Shown here in pieces: positions 10,041 through 20,339 of a stretch of DNA of 64,000 nucleotides (within the stretch, counting starts at the first letter, position 1; each line of letters starts with the position of its first letter). Position numbers and translations under genes: made by a program. The notes beneath the pieces were generated by a model, which was not told the DNA's origin, ran no database searches, and saw only the letters and a program-made list of their open reading frames with translations. This DNA comes from Anthoceros angustus (Eukaryota > Streptophyta > Anthocerotopsida > Anthocerotales > Anthocerotaceae): NCBI GenBank assembly GCA_010909165.1, contig VJWM01000144.1, forward strand, positions 372,001 through 436,000. Direction: 5' to 3'.

Positions 10041-11859
10041 CGCGAGCACCGGGTTCGCCCCATTGGACTTACCAATGGCTCACCCAGTGAGCCCTCCGTG
10101 GTTTCTGTGTTTCCTGATGCGCCTTCTCGGCTTCCCTGTGGCCCTCCTCCCTTCCTTCCGTGGCCGAGGTGCAGTGCTTACCTCTGACGACCTTCCCTGC
10201 GTCCTGCTCCTCCTCCACGCCCTCGCCGTCACAAACAGCGCTCCTAAGGTCCTAGTGCGGTTGCCTCCGGGCCTTCCTCCTCGCTCCTCCTTCCGACCTG
10301 GCCCTGAAGTCCGCCCACCGCCGAGGGTGGCGAAGGCCTGTGGCCTTGAGGAGCTCCGTGGTAGTAGGCAAAGTCTAAATCGACTTGTTGAATTGCCTCC
10401 TCCACATGGGCCCGGAGCACCCTTGCTCCTCCTCCGAGATGCTCGGCGGTTGGGCGTGTTGTCCAGCCTTTGTCGATCGCTCACCGCCAGCTCGCCAACC
10501 AAGCCGGGCAGACTTTGATGCCGCCAAGGCGGCCTCACACCCCTTTCCTGCCTTCTCTTGTCTCCTCCTCCCTTCGCTGTAGCTCCACCGGTTCTTGGCC
10601 ATGGAGCTCGCTCTCGCCTCCCGCACGGACAAGCACTGCTCCTCCTCCAGCTCTCGCCTCCGCTCATCCTTACCCGGAGGTCCGCTACTTCCCTTTCCAG
10701 GCGGGCCGGTATCTCCGCCTGGCTCCTAGCTTCCTCCAGCTCCTTCTTCAGCCTAGCGATGTCCAACTCCTTGGATCGCCGCCTATTCTCCTTCGTCTTC
10801 AAGCGAAGCTGGAGACGTCTATCTCCTGCTCGAAGTCTTGGATTCTCCTGTTGAGAATCCCGTGTTGCTCCGACGCGCCTTGGAGTTGCCTGTGGTGTCC
10901 TTGCCGCCTTCCGCCTCCTCCGCCTCCTCCTGCCTCCTGCACTGCACTGAGGTCCCCTATTTCGGTGCTGGCCTCTATTTCTTCTTCACGGCTCGCCTGT
11001 GCTCACCGCCACTGCTCGGCCAGTTAGCTGCTACCCCGCCTGCCTCCTCCACCGGCCCGATCACGTCGGTAGTGATCCCGATCGACCTTAGCCGTGGCTT
11101 CCGCCTCCGCCGCCACCCGAGCCTCGCCGGCTTGGTTGGTCTAGCCGAGCCGCCTCGGCGGTCGCGGCGTTCTCCGCCTCGACCCTCCTCCGCCTCCTTG
11201 CGCTTCCTCCTCCGCTTGCAGAGGTCTTCACCGTGCTTGGGCCTCTCAAGACGCTTCACTGTTCGACACCGAAGGATCTTGGTCCGATCTTGGCCGGGCC
11301 CTGACCTCTCACTCCGCCTCCCGGCGTTTTCCCTCCTCGATTCGGGCGAGGGACTCCGCCTTCTGCTTCGCCTCCTGGGCCGCCTCTACCTGCCCTTGAA
11401 GTTCCACCATCCTCCGCCGGGTGGCCTCCACTTCTTGGGCCTTCTCCACTGTTCCGCAGAGACCCCAAAGCATACCGTCCATGACGGTGGCTAAAACCCG
11501 CCGCGTTTCTTCCACGGCCGCCGCTGGGGAGATGCCCAGGCAGTCCGCTGTGGGCGCGGGCATCTCTTGGTCCGTCAAGGATCGCCATACTACAGTCCGG
11601 AGCGAGTCCGGAGCGAGTCCGGAGCGAGTTCGGACTGGGCTCTCCGGACCTAATCAGGACCCTCAGGTCCTGAGTGCTGTGGTCCGGAGCCTCGCCTTCC
11701 TTAGCCCTCTTGGCCGCTAACTCCTTCTCCGCTCTTCTCCTCCCGGGCTCGGAGGTGGTGAAGGGTCCGGAGCCCTTTGCCTCTCCCGGTCGGGGGATGA
11801 GAGCTCGTGGGCTGCCCGTGGCCTCCGCTCCTTGGGCGTCCCTTTCCGCCTTCAGATTG

Positions 11860-12045
11860 CCTCCTCCGCCTCCTCCGCCTCCGGTGGGCAAGGCACGGCA
11901 CCGCCCCTGGTGCCGCGTTGGTTGGCGCTGCCTTCCGCCTCCTCCGCCTCCGGCGTTTTCCCTCCTCCGCCTCCGGCGTTTTCCCTCCTCCGCCTCCTCC
12001 GCCTCCTCCGCCTCCTCCGCCTCCTCCGCCTCCGGTGGGGGCACC
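11860..12045. repeat. CCTCCG repeat blocks inside the coiled-coil relic
   Basis: Several runs of CCTCCG/CCTCCGG (about 11863-11883, 11937-11990 and 11990-12030) interrupt the minus-strand frame and read there as GGA-GGC or Ala-Glu-Glu repeats. Similar runs occur at 9171-9216 and about 12655-12675. Confidence 0.85.
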
Positions 12046-12137
12046 AGGAGGAGAGAAGCGGGGATGTCCTCCCACACTTTCCTAGGTGGCGAGAGGGTCC
12101 GCTCCAGACGTATGGAGTCTGGAATCCCCTCCCAGTC

Positions 12138-12570
12138 GTCCTAGGGTCCTAGGGTCCTAGGGTCCGGTCCACCTCCTAGGGAACCCTAGGACCCTAGGAC
12201 ACGGATCAACGGTTCAACGGATCCGTGTCCCTAGGACACGGATCAACTGTCCACCTCCTAGGGAACCCTAGGACCCTAGGACACGGATCCGGTTCACAGA
12301 TCCGTTGAACCGGACCCTAGGGTCCTAGGGTCCGGTTCACCTCCTAGGGATCCTAGGGTCCTAGGAACCGGACCCTAGGAGGTGAACCGGATCCTAGGGT
12401 CCTAGGGTCGGACCTAGGACCCTAGGATCCTAGGGTCCTAGGGTCGGACCTCCAGCGGCCAACAAGGAGGTCCGATCCAAGAACCTGCGGTAGGACCCTA
12501 GGAGGTGGACCCTAGGACCCTAGGACGACTGGATCCTAGGGTCCTTGGATCGGACCTCCTTGTTGGCCGC
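12138..12570. repeat. CCTAGG palindromic cluster with a perfect 27-bp inverted repeat
   Basis: About 400 bp consist of overlapping palindromes (GGGTCCTAGGGTCC, ACCCTAGGACCC, GGATCCGTGTCC and relatives). Within them 12455-12481 (gcggccaacaaggag...) is the exact reverse complement of 12544-12570 across a 62-bp spacer. The right arm is coding-strand sequence of the coiled-coil relic (LAANKEVRS on the minus strand), so the left arm looks like an inverted copy of it. Strong cruciform potential. Confidence 0.85.
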
Positions 12571-13443
12571 CAACATCTTCCGGCATTTCCTGACTAGGGT
12601 GACGCTGTCGGTGGTCCGTCGGCCAAAAATGTCCAGTGCCATTCCTCCACCAGCCTCCTCCGCCTCCTCCGCCCACGTCAAGTCCGTAGCGCTTGGTGGC
12701 GATGTTGCGCTCCACCAAGCGCCATGGCTCTACACCTCCGCTTTCTTGGGTCCCATCCCCACACTCCTTCCGTCTACTGCTGAGACGTGGGGCTCCACAA
12801 TCTCGCTCCTACCATGGCCAGTTTCCTCGCCAAGTCGAACCGCGCGGAAGGGTGCCTGAGTGATCGAAAAGACAACGCCAGAGAGCGGGGTGTCTGAGCG
12901 CGAGAGAGTGCGAAAATCGCCGCGAAGTTGTTTGGAAGAATGACCTCCGCCTCGCTTCTCCGTGAGTAACTGGCCGCGCGGGCGACTCTTCGTCCAGAAT
13001 CGCTGGGCCCGCATGGCTTACTCGCCTTACACTTCCGCCTACTCGCCTACCGGCGCTGCATTTAGCTCTTACGCACGCAGACCGGAGCGTGAATACCTAG
13101 GTGCCTATAACGGCCATCGCAACCTACTGCCCTGCCGATCCTGCCTACCACTCAAGCATTCCCACGTGCCTTCTATTTAAACCACGCCCGACTCGAGTTA
13201 CTTTACTTGGCGTGATCCCATCCTACTCCCGAGTGTGGTCCTGACTTACCTGACATTGTTGCAACCGCCCGCCTCCTCCGCTCTTCTCCTCCGAGTGCAC
13301 TCGAGTCCTTCAACCTACTCCGGAGTATAGTCCGGAGTACTCCGGACCTATTCCTTCCTTTCCGCCTTATTTTCTACTCCGGACCTACAAAAAAAACAAA
13401 ACCCCACTCATTTCCTACCTCCGAGGAGAGTCTGTAGCCCACA

Positions 13444-13740
13444 ATGTCCGCCACTTGATCTTCAGTCGGTACGTAGGTAAGACGTAGCTCGCCAATCTCT
13501 ACTTTCGTCCGAAGGAAATGATAACATAGCTCTATGTGCTTCGATCTTTCGTGAAATTTGAGGTCTTTTGATAGCGCTATGGTGGCTTGGTTGTCACAAC
13601 ATAGTTCGATCGGTCCTTCAAAAGGGTAGCTAAGATCCTTCATCAATTGTACAAGCCATAAACCTTCCTTGGCAGCTGCAAAGGCAACTATGTATTCTGA
13701 TTCTGCGGAACTAAGCGCTATTGATGTTTGTTTCTTGGCT
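13444..13740 (-). pseudogene. copia-1 RNase H
   Basis: The minus strand reads ESEYIVAFAAAKEGLWLVQL (about 13660-13700), then CCDNQATIALSKDLKFHERS and HIELCYHFLRTKVEIGELRL, ending TYVPTEDQVADI at the insertion site. The ADQ-type and 'D-N-Q-A-T' words mark copia RNase H. The frame is open for most of this piece and was closed by the insertion at 13443. Confidence 0.88.
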
Positions 13741-13899
13741 TTCCAGCTGATAGCTTCTCCAGAAGTAGAAATACATAACTACTTGTGGACTTGCGTGAGT
13801 CAGGGTCACCTGCCCAATCTGCGTCAGTCCAACCAATGAGTTTGTCTTGGCCACCATGCCCTCCTTGATATTCTATTCTCTTCTTCTTTGTGCCTTGTA

Positions 13900-15060
13900 G
13901 GTATGGAAGAATTCATTTAACCGCAATCTAGTGAGTTTGGCCAACATTGGATAGGAATTGAGATGTTAGTGAGGTTGGCAGGGCTATGTCGGGCCGAGTA
14001 TTTTGAACAAGGTGTTGAAGACTACCAAGAACTCCAGAATAAGGAATAGTGTTCATTTCTTCTTGTTTAGCAGGAGTCTGAGCGCACATTGTCTTGCTTA
14101 GTCTAAGACTAGTTTGCATAGGAGTTTCAGCAGGTTTGCATTTCGACATATTAAATTTTTCCAGCACATCCAGGACATATCGCTTCTGATGTAGAGTGAT
14201 ACTACGTTGAGCTGGTTGATATTTAACCTATAAGCTATATGCCTTGGCAAAATTGCATAGTGCCATTATCTGTCATAGAAAATTGTTTTAAGAGTTAAGC
14301 CTTTGATTCTACTAAGTATTTCTTGTCATTAATGGATATCATAATGAGGTAATCTACATAGAGGTTCATCTTCAGCATTTGAGAGCCTATGTTTTTGATG
14401 AATATGCTTGCAGCAGCATTACTTTTGATATATCCTAAGCCCATGAGAATTTTGAAAAAATTCTCATACCACTCCCTCGCAGATTGTTTAAGGCCGTATC
14501 AGCTTCTGTGTAGTTTGCAAACCAGCTTTTCCTTTCTTGAAGGTATGTATCTGTCGGGCTGCTTGATGGCAATCTCCTTTCGGAGTATTCTATTCAAAAA
14601 TGCAGTTTGCACGTCTAGCTGGTGTACATATAGGTTGTGCATTGTTGCTAAGGCAAGCATAAGTCTAAGGGAGGTAAGCTTAACAACTGGATTGTATACC
14701 CTTTCACCAAAGTAATCAAATCCATCTCTTTGAGAAAAGAATTGGGCAATTAATCGTGCTTTGAGTCTATAAACTTGTCCATCAGCATTATACTTATTAC
14801 GTAGTTACTAACCCACTTACTTCCTACAGCATGGCGTCCAAATGGTAAATGTGAACAAGGCTCCATGTTTTATTATCCATGAGTGACTTATACTCGTTGT
14901 CCATAGCCTTACGCCATTCTGCTGCTTCAGGGCCAGCTAGGGCTTCCTCTATTGGAACAATATTTGGCCGTTCGGCTATGTAAGCAGCAAGGCCACGTGC
15001 ACTAGAAAACTCCAAGTCATGAAATTTTGTGCTCAAAAGTGAGGAGCGGCTATGTTTTCC
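13900..15060 (-). pseudogene. copia-1 reverse transcriptase, decayed
   Basis: The upstream end (14824-15036) carries EALAGPEAAEWRKAMDNEYK and SLMDNKTWSLV, the usual start of copia RT. The downstream end (13928-14167) has LEKFNMSKCKPAETPM and NTIPYSGVLGSLQHL, the RT/RNase H connection. The centre is frameshifted; the YVDD region near 14330-14380 reads as a decayed YLIISIN-like string. Confidence 0.82.
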
Positions 15061-15594
15061 TCTTGTTTCGGGTATGTATGATTAAGGTTGCAGATCAGTA
15101 GATTCAGTATCCTCACCCCCTGTGAATTGCAAGGAGAGAAACACAACACCCGATATTGAAGGAGGCCTTAGTCGTATAAGCGGGATTTGCAGAATTGGTT
15201 GAGGAGTTAGGGCAAAATCGTTAATATCGGACATGTCGAAATCACATAGAAATTAGGATATTTAAATACGGAATAACCTTTAATTAATATATTCCACCTT
15301 TCCTTGCCTGCCCTTCTTTGTTGTATTCTCCCCATGCCGTCTCCACCCATCTGCCTGCAGACGTCAGCCACACAAACATGTCAGCCTTTTTTATCCATAA
15401 AACTGTTAGCACCCCTGCAATCCATTTTGCTATAGCTTCTTCTTAGAAGCATATTGCAGGCAACAAGCTTTCCTACAAGCATATTTGGCAGAGGTGGACA
15501 TTTTTTGGCAGGAGCATCATTGATTGAAGGAGGGAGGGGGGCACGTCCTCGTCAACTAGGCTGTGCTTCCCCTATAGTAAGGTCAATGTCCACT

Positions 15595-16533
15595 TCAGGG
15601 ACTGTTTGGGGAAATTGAGCACCCCTTGCAGGATTGAAGAATGGAATTCTCATCAAACACAACATTTCGGCCAATCGAAATTCTGCGTGTTGCTCTATCC
15701 ATAAGCCTATAGCCTTTCACATCATCACTTTCTCCATAGCTAATAATAAAAGTGAGCTTTACAAACCTGTTGTCCAATTTCTTTCTCCCTTCATCCGGGA
15801 TATGTTAATACGCGATGCATCCAAAAATCTGAAGGTGACTTACTTGTGGTTTTTTATGTGTCCAAATTTTGTACAGAGTCTTGTCAGGAACTGTGGAAGT
15901 GCCACATTTGTTTTGAACAAAACATACATCAGCAATAGCATCCCCCCATATAAGATTTGGTAATTTAGCAGTGGCTAAGGAGCTTCTTGTAGCTTCCATT
16001 TGGGAGTGATTCCGTCTCTCGGCTTTTTCTAGTTGAGCATGTGCATAAGGCACGATCTTTTGATGTACTATGCTGTGGTTGGAGAGGAAGTCCTCAAAGG
16101 CAAGAGAGGTAAGTCCCCCAGCGTTATCAGTTCTAAAAATTTGGATATGTTTACCTGTTTGGTTCTCGACTAGGGATTTGTATGTTTGAAAAGAAGCAAA
16201 GTATTCAAACTTGTGCTTAAGAAAGTATAGGTAAGTGAAGTGACTATAGTCATCTAAGAAGACGAACATGTATAATTTTTCTGTCGATGATGTTGTTTGC
16301 ATGGGACCACAAAGGTCAGTATGTACTAATTCTAACACTCTAGTGGTTTGTCTAGTTGATCTAGGATAGGGGTGAGTGTGTTGCTTCCCTAGCAAGCAGC
16401 CCTCACACAAAGAAGGCTCATCATGGAATTGGGGAGGTAATCCTTCAACCATATTTTTGGATACATCCTTTTGATGCCTTAAGGGGATGTGTAAGTAGGC
16501 TAACCTTAAATGCATAGCCTTGTTAAAGAACAA
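15595..16533 (-). pseudogene. copia-1 integrase
   Basis: A 242-residue open frame (15805-16533) covers the GAG-pre-integrase zinc region (CEGCLLGKQ, about residue 43) and the core. Candidate catalytic residues are D in VHTDLCGPM, D in FRTDNAGG and E in LEKAERRNH. The next frame (15595-15777) gives the C-terminal VKGYRLMDRATRRISIGRNV, typical of copia integrase. It is the longest surviving copia-1 domain but is separated from RT and Gag by stops. Confidence 0.88.
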
Positions 16534-17419
16534 TGGTTGAGGCGAGCTGTCAAACTTACACTCGGTGTTCCAGTAGGAGTAGGAGTATCAATTCCTACAG
16601 GAAAGAGTCCCCCTTGACGAGGACAATGAATCAATTTAGCTTGACCTATAGAGGTCTTGGTAAATATTGTTCCGCCATACTTGTTAAATACAAGCTTGCT
16701 ATGAGGGTTGCTCGTAATTTCATGGACTGAAAGTAGATTTTTAGATAAGCTTTGCACATGGAATATATCCCGTATGCAGACTACAAAATCGTGGATCTGT
16801 ATTTGGACAGTGCCTTTTCACAAAGCCATACGAGGAGAGTCATCTCCCATTAGTACACGTAAGGGTACCTCTAGTTTGGTGTATTCTAAGAACCATTCCT
16901 TACGAAGTGTGATATGTTCCGTTGCTCCGGAGTTCAGGAGCTAGTGATGACGGTTTGAGGCATTATTCCTAGATCCAGTGTTGAATCGTGAAGGTCTGCG
17001 TCCCCCTGTATAAAGAGCCGAGGGAGATGAGCGTGTGCTATCTTTGCCACGCTTCCATGTGCCAGGCAGCTTATGATATCCGTAAAAGGCAAGAAGATCG
17101 AATGGGTGCACCCAGGATGCTGCTAGTTTACTGCACAGAGTATGCGAATACGCCTGTCATTTGACAGCGGGTAAGATTCGATCTCCAATGTGTAGGATCA
17201 ATTCTGCATGGGCAGAAGCATCCTTTACCAATTGGTAGCTTCAACGACATCGCCCACCACTAGTTTAGGCTCAGTGCCATCCACAACCGACCATATTGTT
17301 AAATTTCTTGAGAGGGATCCCACCTTGATAGACCAGGTTGCATAGTTAAGATGCATCAATTTGTCTATGTGGTAGCTCCTTGTCTAAATCGGAGCGGCGT
17401 TAGAAGAAGATGCCGCCAT
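16534..17419 (-). pseudogene. copia-1 Gag and protease remnants
   Basis: An ATG at 17417-17419 lies about 100 bp inside the primer-binding site and opens MAASSSNAAPI before a stop. Broken frames continue with LMHLNYATWSIKVGSL and WSVVDGTEPK, which fit the copia Gag N-terminus. The protease-side frame (16506-16757) has LSKNLLSVHEITSN, the 'NLLSV' word common between copia protease and integrase. The zinc knuckle was not recognised. Confidence 0.7.
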
Positions 17420-17514
17420 CTTAGTATGTTATCAAAGTTTGGGTTGTTGTTCTTGTTTTCAACGCCAATAAGCCTACTATGGCTTTGAAGACAATTGGCT
17501 TGTCATCTCACGAG

Positions 17515-17527
17515 TGCTATGATACCA
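17515..17527 (-). other. copia-1 primer-binding site
   Basis: The minus strand reads TGGTATCATAGCA two bases inside the 5' LTR. This is one base off the initiator-Met tRNA type site TGGTATCAGAGC used by many plant copia elements. Confidence 0.8.
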
Positions 17528-17529
17528 CG

Positions 17530-17729
17530 TGATAATAGGTACAGAGCCTAAGAATCTACAAAGTCTATGTATTTCACTCTCATATCTGTACAATGTCAAG
17601 TGCTCCTTTAAGCATCAGGCTAGGACAGTTTGTCCAAAAGATGCGACAGTTCACATAGGACATGACTTTATATTTCTACATGCCTCGATGGTCTGCAGCT
17701 TATGCAAACATGTTCACACTGTTCACACG
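17530..17729 (-). repeat. 5' LTR of copia-1
   Basis: About 200 bp, starting TGATAATAGG on the plus strand and matching 8420-8730 with one rather than three 56-bp units. The outer end reads ttcacacg where the 3' LTR has ttcacaca, so the terminal CA has mutated to CG. The next five bases are cattg. Confidence 0.82.
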
Positions 17730-18094
17730 CATTGCCTTCATGCGTCCACACCGCATGCGCGAGTTTTGTATGCTTTCTTTAAGGGTCGCCGCCTATGTTC
17801 GCCTTGATCATCTTGTCAAAATTCAAAGATACAATTTGAGTTCTCAAAACATTTGTTCTTATTCAATCCTAAATGCTTTGTAGCCAAAATTATGTTGACG
17901 CTTCACAACTTGCCTTTGTCAAGCAAGCAACCCGCTCTTCCCAAGCATTTGATTGCATATTTCAAACCAAGCGAGTAAAAACTTGGCACCTTTCACACAT
18001 CGGATCATGATATAGAGGCTTAATTGCTCGGAAAGATGTTGTTCAGCACAGAGAAAACACATTCTTAACAACTATAACCTTTGCAGAATCATGT
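17730..18094. other. non-coding spacer between copia elements
   Basis: No supported gene. Sequence of moderate to low GC with only short frames. It separates the outer end of copia-1 from the start of the copia-2 LTR. Confidence 0.5.
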
Positions 18095-18757
18095 TGCAGC
18101 ATCCAGTGAGCTCGGGAAAGAGGAAAAAACTTGAACATGCTGTGCGTCTCTTTACGCTGCAATTTCACTGTAGTTTGGAACTATGAATATTAGAATATAA
18201 GTAATTTCAAACACATAATGGACAAACGGTTAAATAATTTTATCATTATTTTAGGTTGAACACATCAAACCCTGAGAATAAAACAATTTCAACACTCATA
18301 AAAATCTAAATTGATGATGCGTAATTCAAAGCACGAACCACTCATTCCATGAGTTTTTCATTTTTCGTATCACCATCACCAAACACGATAATACTTGAAG
18401 CGGCTGAATATACGAACCCGCTTCCGGAAATCAAAAACCCTCTTGCGCAAATCTTGACAGTAACTATATTGCATGTTTAAGCATGTTTTGATTATTTGGG
18501 GTGGGTGGTATTAAATAATAAGTTTATTATAATGAGTCCAGCCCTAACTTAATAATTATAAATAGGTTCAGAGGTGAAGTTGAAACGTTATTCTTAAATG
18601 TCATTAAGTTTAGGTCTTGTAGTTTCATTTTAGGGTTTCGATTCGGTTACGACTCTTCACACACTTTCTTGTACCTTTTCCAACCTCTCTATAATTCATT
18701 CTCTCATGTGCTAAGAACTGTGTAATCTTCCAGGCTGTGATCATGTTACCATAACTT
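18095..18757 (+). repeat. putative 5' LTR of copia-2
   Basis: Its first ~110 bases (cagtgagctcgggaaagagg ... atgaatattag ... gtaatttcaaa) resemble 23574-23690 with many substitutions. It ends just before a tRNA-type priming site. Exact borders and terminal TG/CA are uncertain, and the divergence indicates an old element. Confidence 0.5.
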
Positions 18758-18761
18758 TTTA

Positions 18762-18774
18762 TGATATCAGAGCC
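18762..18774 (+). other. copia-2 primer-binding site
   Basis: TGATATCAGAGCC, one base off the initiator-Met tRNA type TGGTATCAGAGCC. Plant pararetroviruses use a similar site, so this alone does not settle the class. Confidence 0.65.
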
Positions 18775-18901
18775 ATAATCATATCCTATGCTAGGTTGCA
18801 TATGGTGAGATCTACAATTGGGCCAAGGATGTACAACCAGACTCATTTGACGCTCACCATCTGATGGCACACAAGCGTGAGATAAATTGATCCTATAAAA
18901 T

Positions 18902-19690
18902 TTCATGGCTAATTTTCTACTCTAACTTAGCAGGCCTACAAATTATGAAGAGGCGCTCCTTCTCCAGTCACTTGAGATCTCTCCAGTGACTACATACAAG
19001 GAAATCAGCCAGAATTCAGTAATGTTGCTTGAAATTAACACTTTTTTCTTCAAGCATCACTCAGCACCTATGCTAATTACCTAACCTGGCAGCGGAAATA
19101 ACAAAGAATCACAAATCACAACCCTGTAGATGCAGCTTACCTCAAACATCTACTTGTGTTACCACATTGTCATAACACACCTTGTCATTCTCCCCAAGTC
19201 ATATTAAATCAGGATAATAGCAATAGAGGTAAGCGAGGCACTATAAAATATAGTAAATTTGTCCAGAATCTCCTCACACCTGTACCATATAAAATCCAGG
19301 TGTTAGAAGAGGAAATTTCTGAATTGAAGCGCAAAGCAAAAGTTGATAATACTCTGCTACGTAAGGAACTAGGTCAACTAGAATCTAAATTAAACCGGCT
19401 AGAAACCAAAACACGCCTTTTGGAACCCATATCCAAGCCAGTTTACTCTAGTTGTGACCCTGTAGTCTCTTTCATACTTAGTAGCAGCCCATATCAACCT
19501 AAACCTGAACCAGCAGCCTTAACCTCTAGAAAAATGTCACAACTTCCAGAGCCAACTGAAATGGTACTTAGCAGCGTCGCTGACTTTTTCAAGTCAGACA
19601 TAACAATCTTGTAGGACACCTACAAAAAAAAAAAAAAACTAACCTTAGAACCTGCTCCAAGGTAGGGTTAGTCTTTTTAAAGCAACACAA
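18902..19690 (+). other. insert with coiled-coil ORF between primer site and gag of copia-2
   Basis: Copia Gag normally starts soon after the priming site. Here about 0.9 kb intervenes. It holds a stop-interrupted frame from 18904 (RPTNYEEALLLQSLEISPV) and an open 152-residue frame (19156-19614) with a Glu/Lys/Leu heptad region (VLEEEISELKRKAKVDNTLL, about residues 49-68) and a Pro/Ser-rich tail. A poly-A run lies at about 19624-19638. Possible sources are a captured host gene, an extra element-encoded protein, or a small coiled-coil protein like those of plant pararetroviruses. I cannot choose between these. Confidence 0.5.
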
Positions 19691-19691
19691 A

Positions 19692-20312
19692 ATGGGCTCT
19701 AACCAACCCACAATAACACAAATACATACAACTAAAATTAAAATCAAGGATAGGGATAGGTTTAACGGTACACATTTTGCAATATGGCGAATGCAAATGG
19801 AAGTCATATTTGAAGAACATGACCTGATTGATGTTGTTAATGGGGCTCTTGCTCAGCCTGAAAATCCTACTCCACCACCTGCAGCAGGATCTCCAGCATC
19901 CCTTGCTATTACCACATGGCACAAGAAGGATAAACGAGCTCGCAGTATCCTCCTATCAGCACTTGATAGGAATATGATGCATCATACTCAAGGCCAGCAG
20001 ACTGCTGCAGCTGTCTGGAAAGTATTCAATGATATGTTTGCTGCCAAGGACCCGATGTCCCTAGTTAACTCTACACGTCTCTTTTATACTCTCCGTATGA
20101 AGGAGTCAGATACTGTGGAACAATATGTAAATAAGTTCCACACCCTCCGATCATGCTCACCGCAATATCAACCCCAAAACCCAATGCTCACCGCAATTTC
20201 AACCTCAACACCTCATGCTCAATGCAACAGGGGGAACCTAGACGCCCTGCAGCAGAAACAAATGTTGTTGTTAGACCAAATAACAGCAATTCAAAAACAC
20301 CAGCCATTTTAG
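19692..20312 (+). pseudogene. copia-2 Gag
   Basis: The 206-residue frame begins MGSNQPTITQIHTTKIKIKD and has RFNGTHFAIWRMQMEVIFEE (about residues 24-43), the 'F-x-G-x-x-Y/F-x-x-W' start of copia Gag. MKESDTVEQYVNKFHTLR follows near residue 136. After that it jumps to a Gln/Pro-rich tail, and the CCHC knuckle is missing, which suggests an internal deletion. Gag would form the particle that packages element RNA. Confidence 0.85.
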
Positions 20313-20339
20313 CTGTCTGCATGTAGACACATGTGGTTT

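Larger units (their letters stand above)
10080..13014 (-). pseudogene. decayed coiled-coil, Gag-like gene of the GC-rich element
   Basis: Minus-strand frames carry protein-like stretches between repeats: QRFWTKSRPRGQLLTEKRGG (12730-13014), MALDIFGRRTTDSVTLVRKC (about 12560-12660), METRRVLA-type and EATRRRMVELQGQVEAAQEA heptads (11309-11578) and RLKKELEEARSQAEIPARLE (10700-10800). The heptad-rich Glu/Lys/Ala composition indicates long coiled coils. Frames shift repeatedly, and CCTCCG expansions add Gly or Glu/Ala runs. No family can be named; a Gag-like protein of a large non-autonomous LTR element is an inference from position and composition. Confidence 0.5.
8839..13443 (-). mobile_element. 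GC-rich TG...CA element inserted into copia-1, with 5-bp TSD ATGTC
   Basis: The insertion starts TGTGGCGCGAC and ends GTAGCCCACA. It is flanked by ATGTC at 8834-8838 and 13444-13448. TG/CA termini with a 5-bp duplication are the signature of LTR-retrotransposon integration. Its first ~90 bases match the starts of the three-LTR element (39487 and 43839). No second copy of that end was found near 13.4 kb, so a complete LTR pair is not shown. The inside holds a decayed minus-strand coiled-coil gene and several simple-repeat blocks. A large non-autonomous derivative is the likeliest reading. Confidence 0.75.
8420..17729 (-). mobile_element. Ty1/copia retrotransposon copia-1, decayed and split by an insertion
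   Basis: Reading right to left: 5' LTR (17530-17729), primer-binding site, gag/protease remnants, integrase, reverse transcriptase and RNase H, then a break at 13443/8839, the Pol C-terminus, polypurine tract AAGGGGG (complement of 8731-8737) and 3' LTR (8420-8730). The order PR-IN-RT-RH is that of Ty1/copia. The break is filled by an unrelated 4605-bp segment (8839-13443). The tandem duplication at 2369-8690 includes part of its 3' LTR, so that rearrangement came after copia-1 inserted. Confidence 0.88.

Noticed and set aside
11256-12077. 273-residue minus-strand ORF rich in Gly, Glu and Arg
   Set aside because: It switches between the natural coiled-coil frame and repeat-derived frames; the protein-like heptads (11309-11578) are in another frame. 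Treated as part of a pseudogene.
18775-19690. Calling the copia-2 leader ORF an endogenous pararetrovirus
   Set aside because: The tRNA-type priming site and a coiled-coil ORF are suggestive, but no movement-protein, coat-zinc-finger or caulimovirid polymerase motif is present; the following domains are clearly copia.
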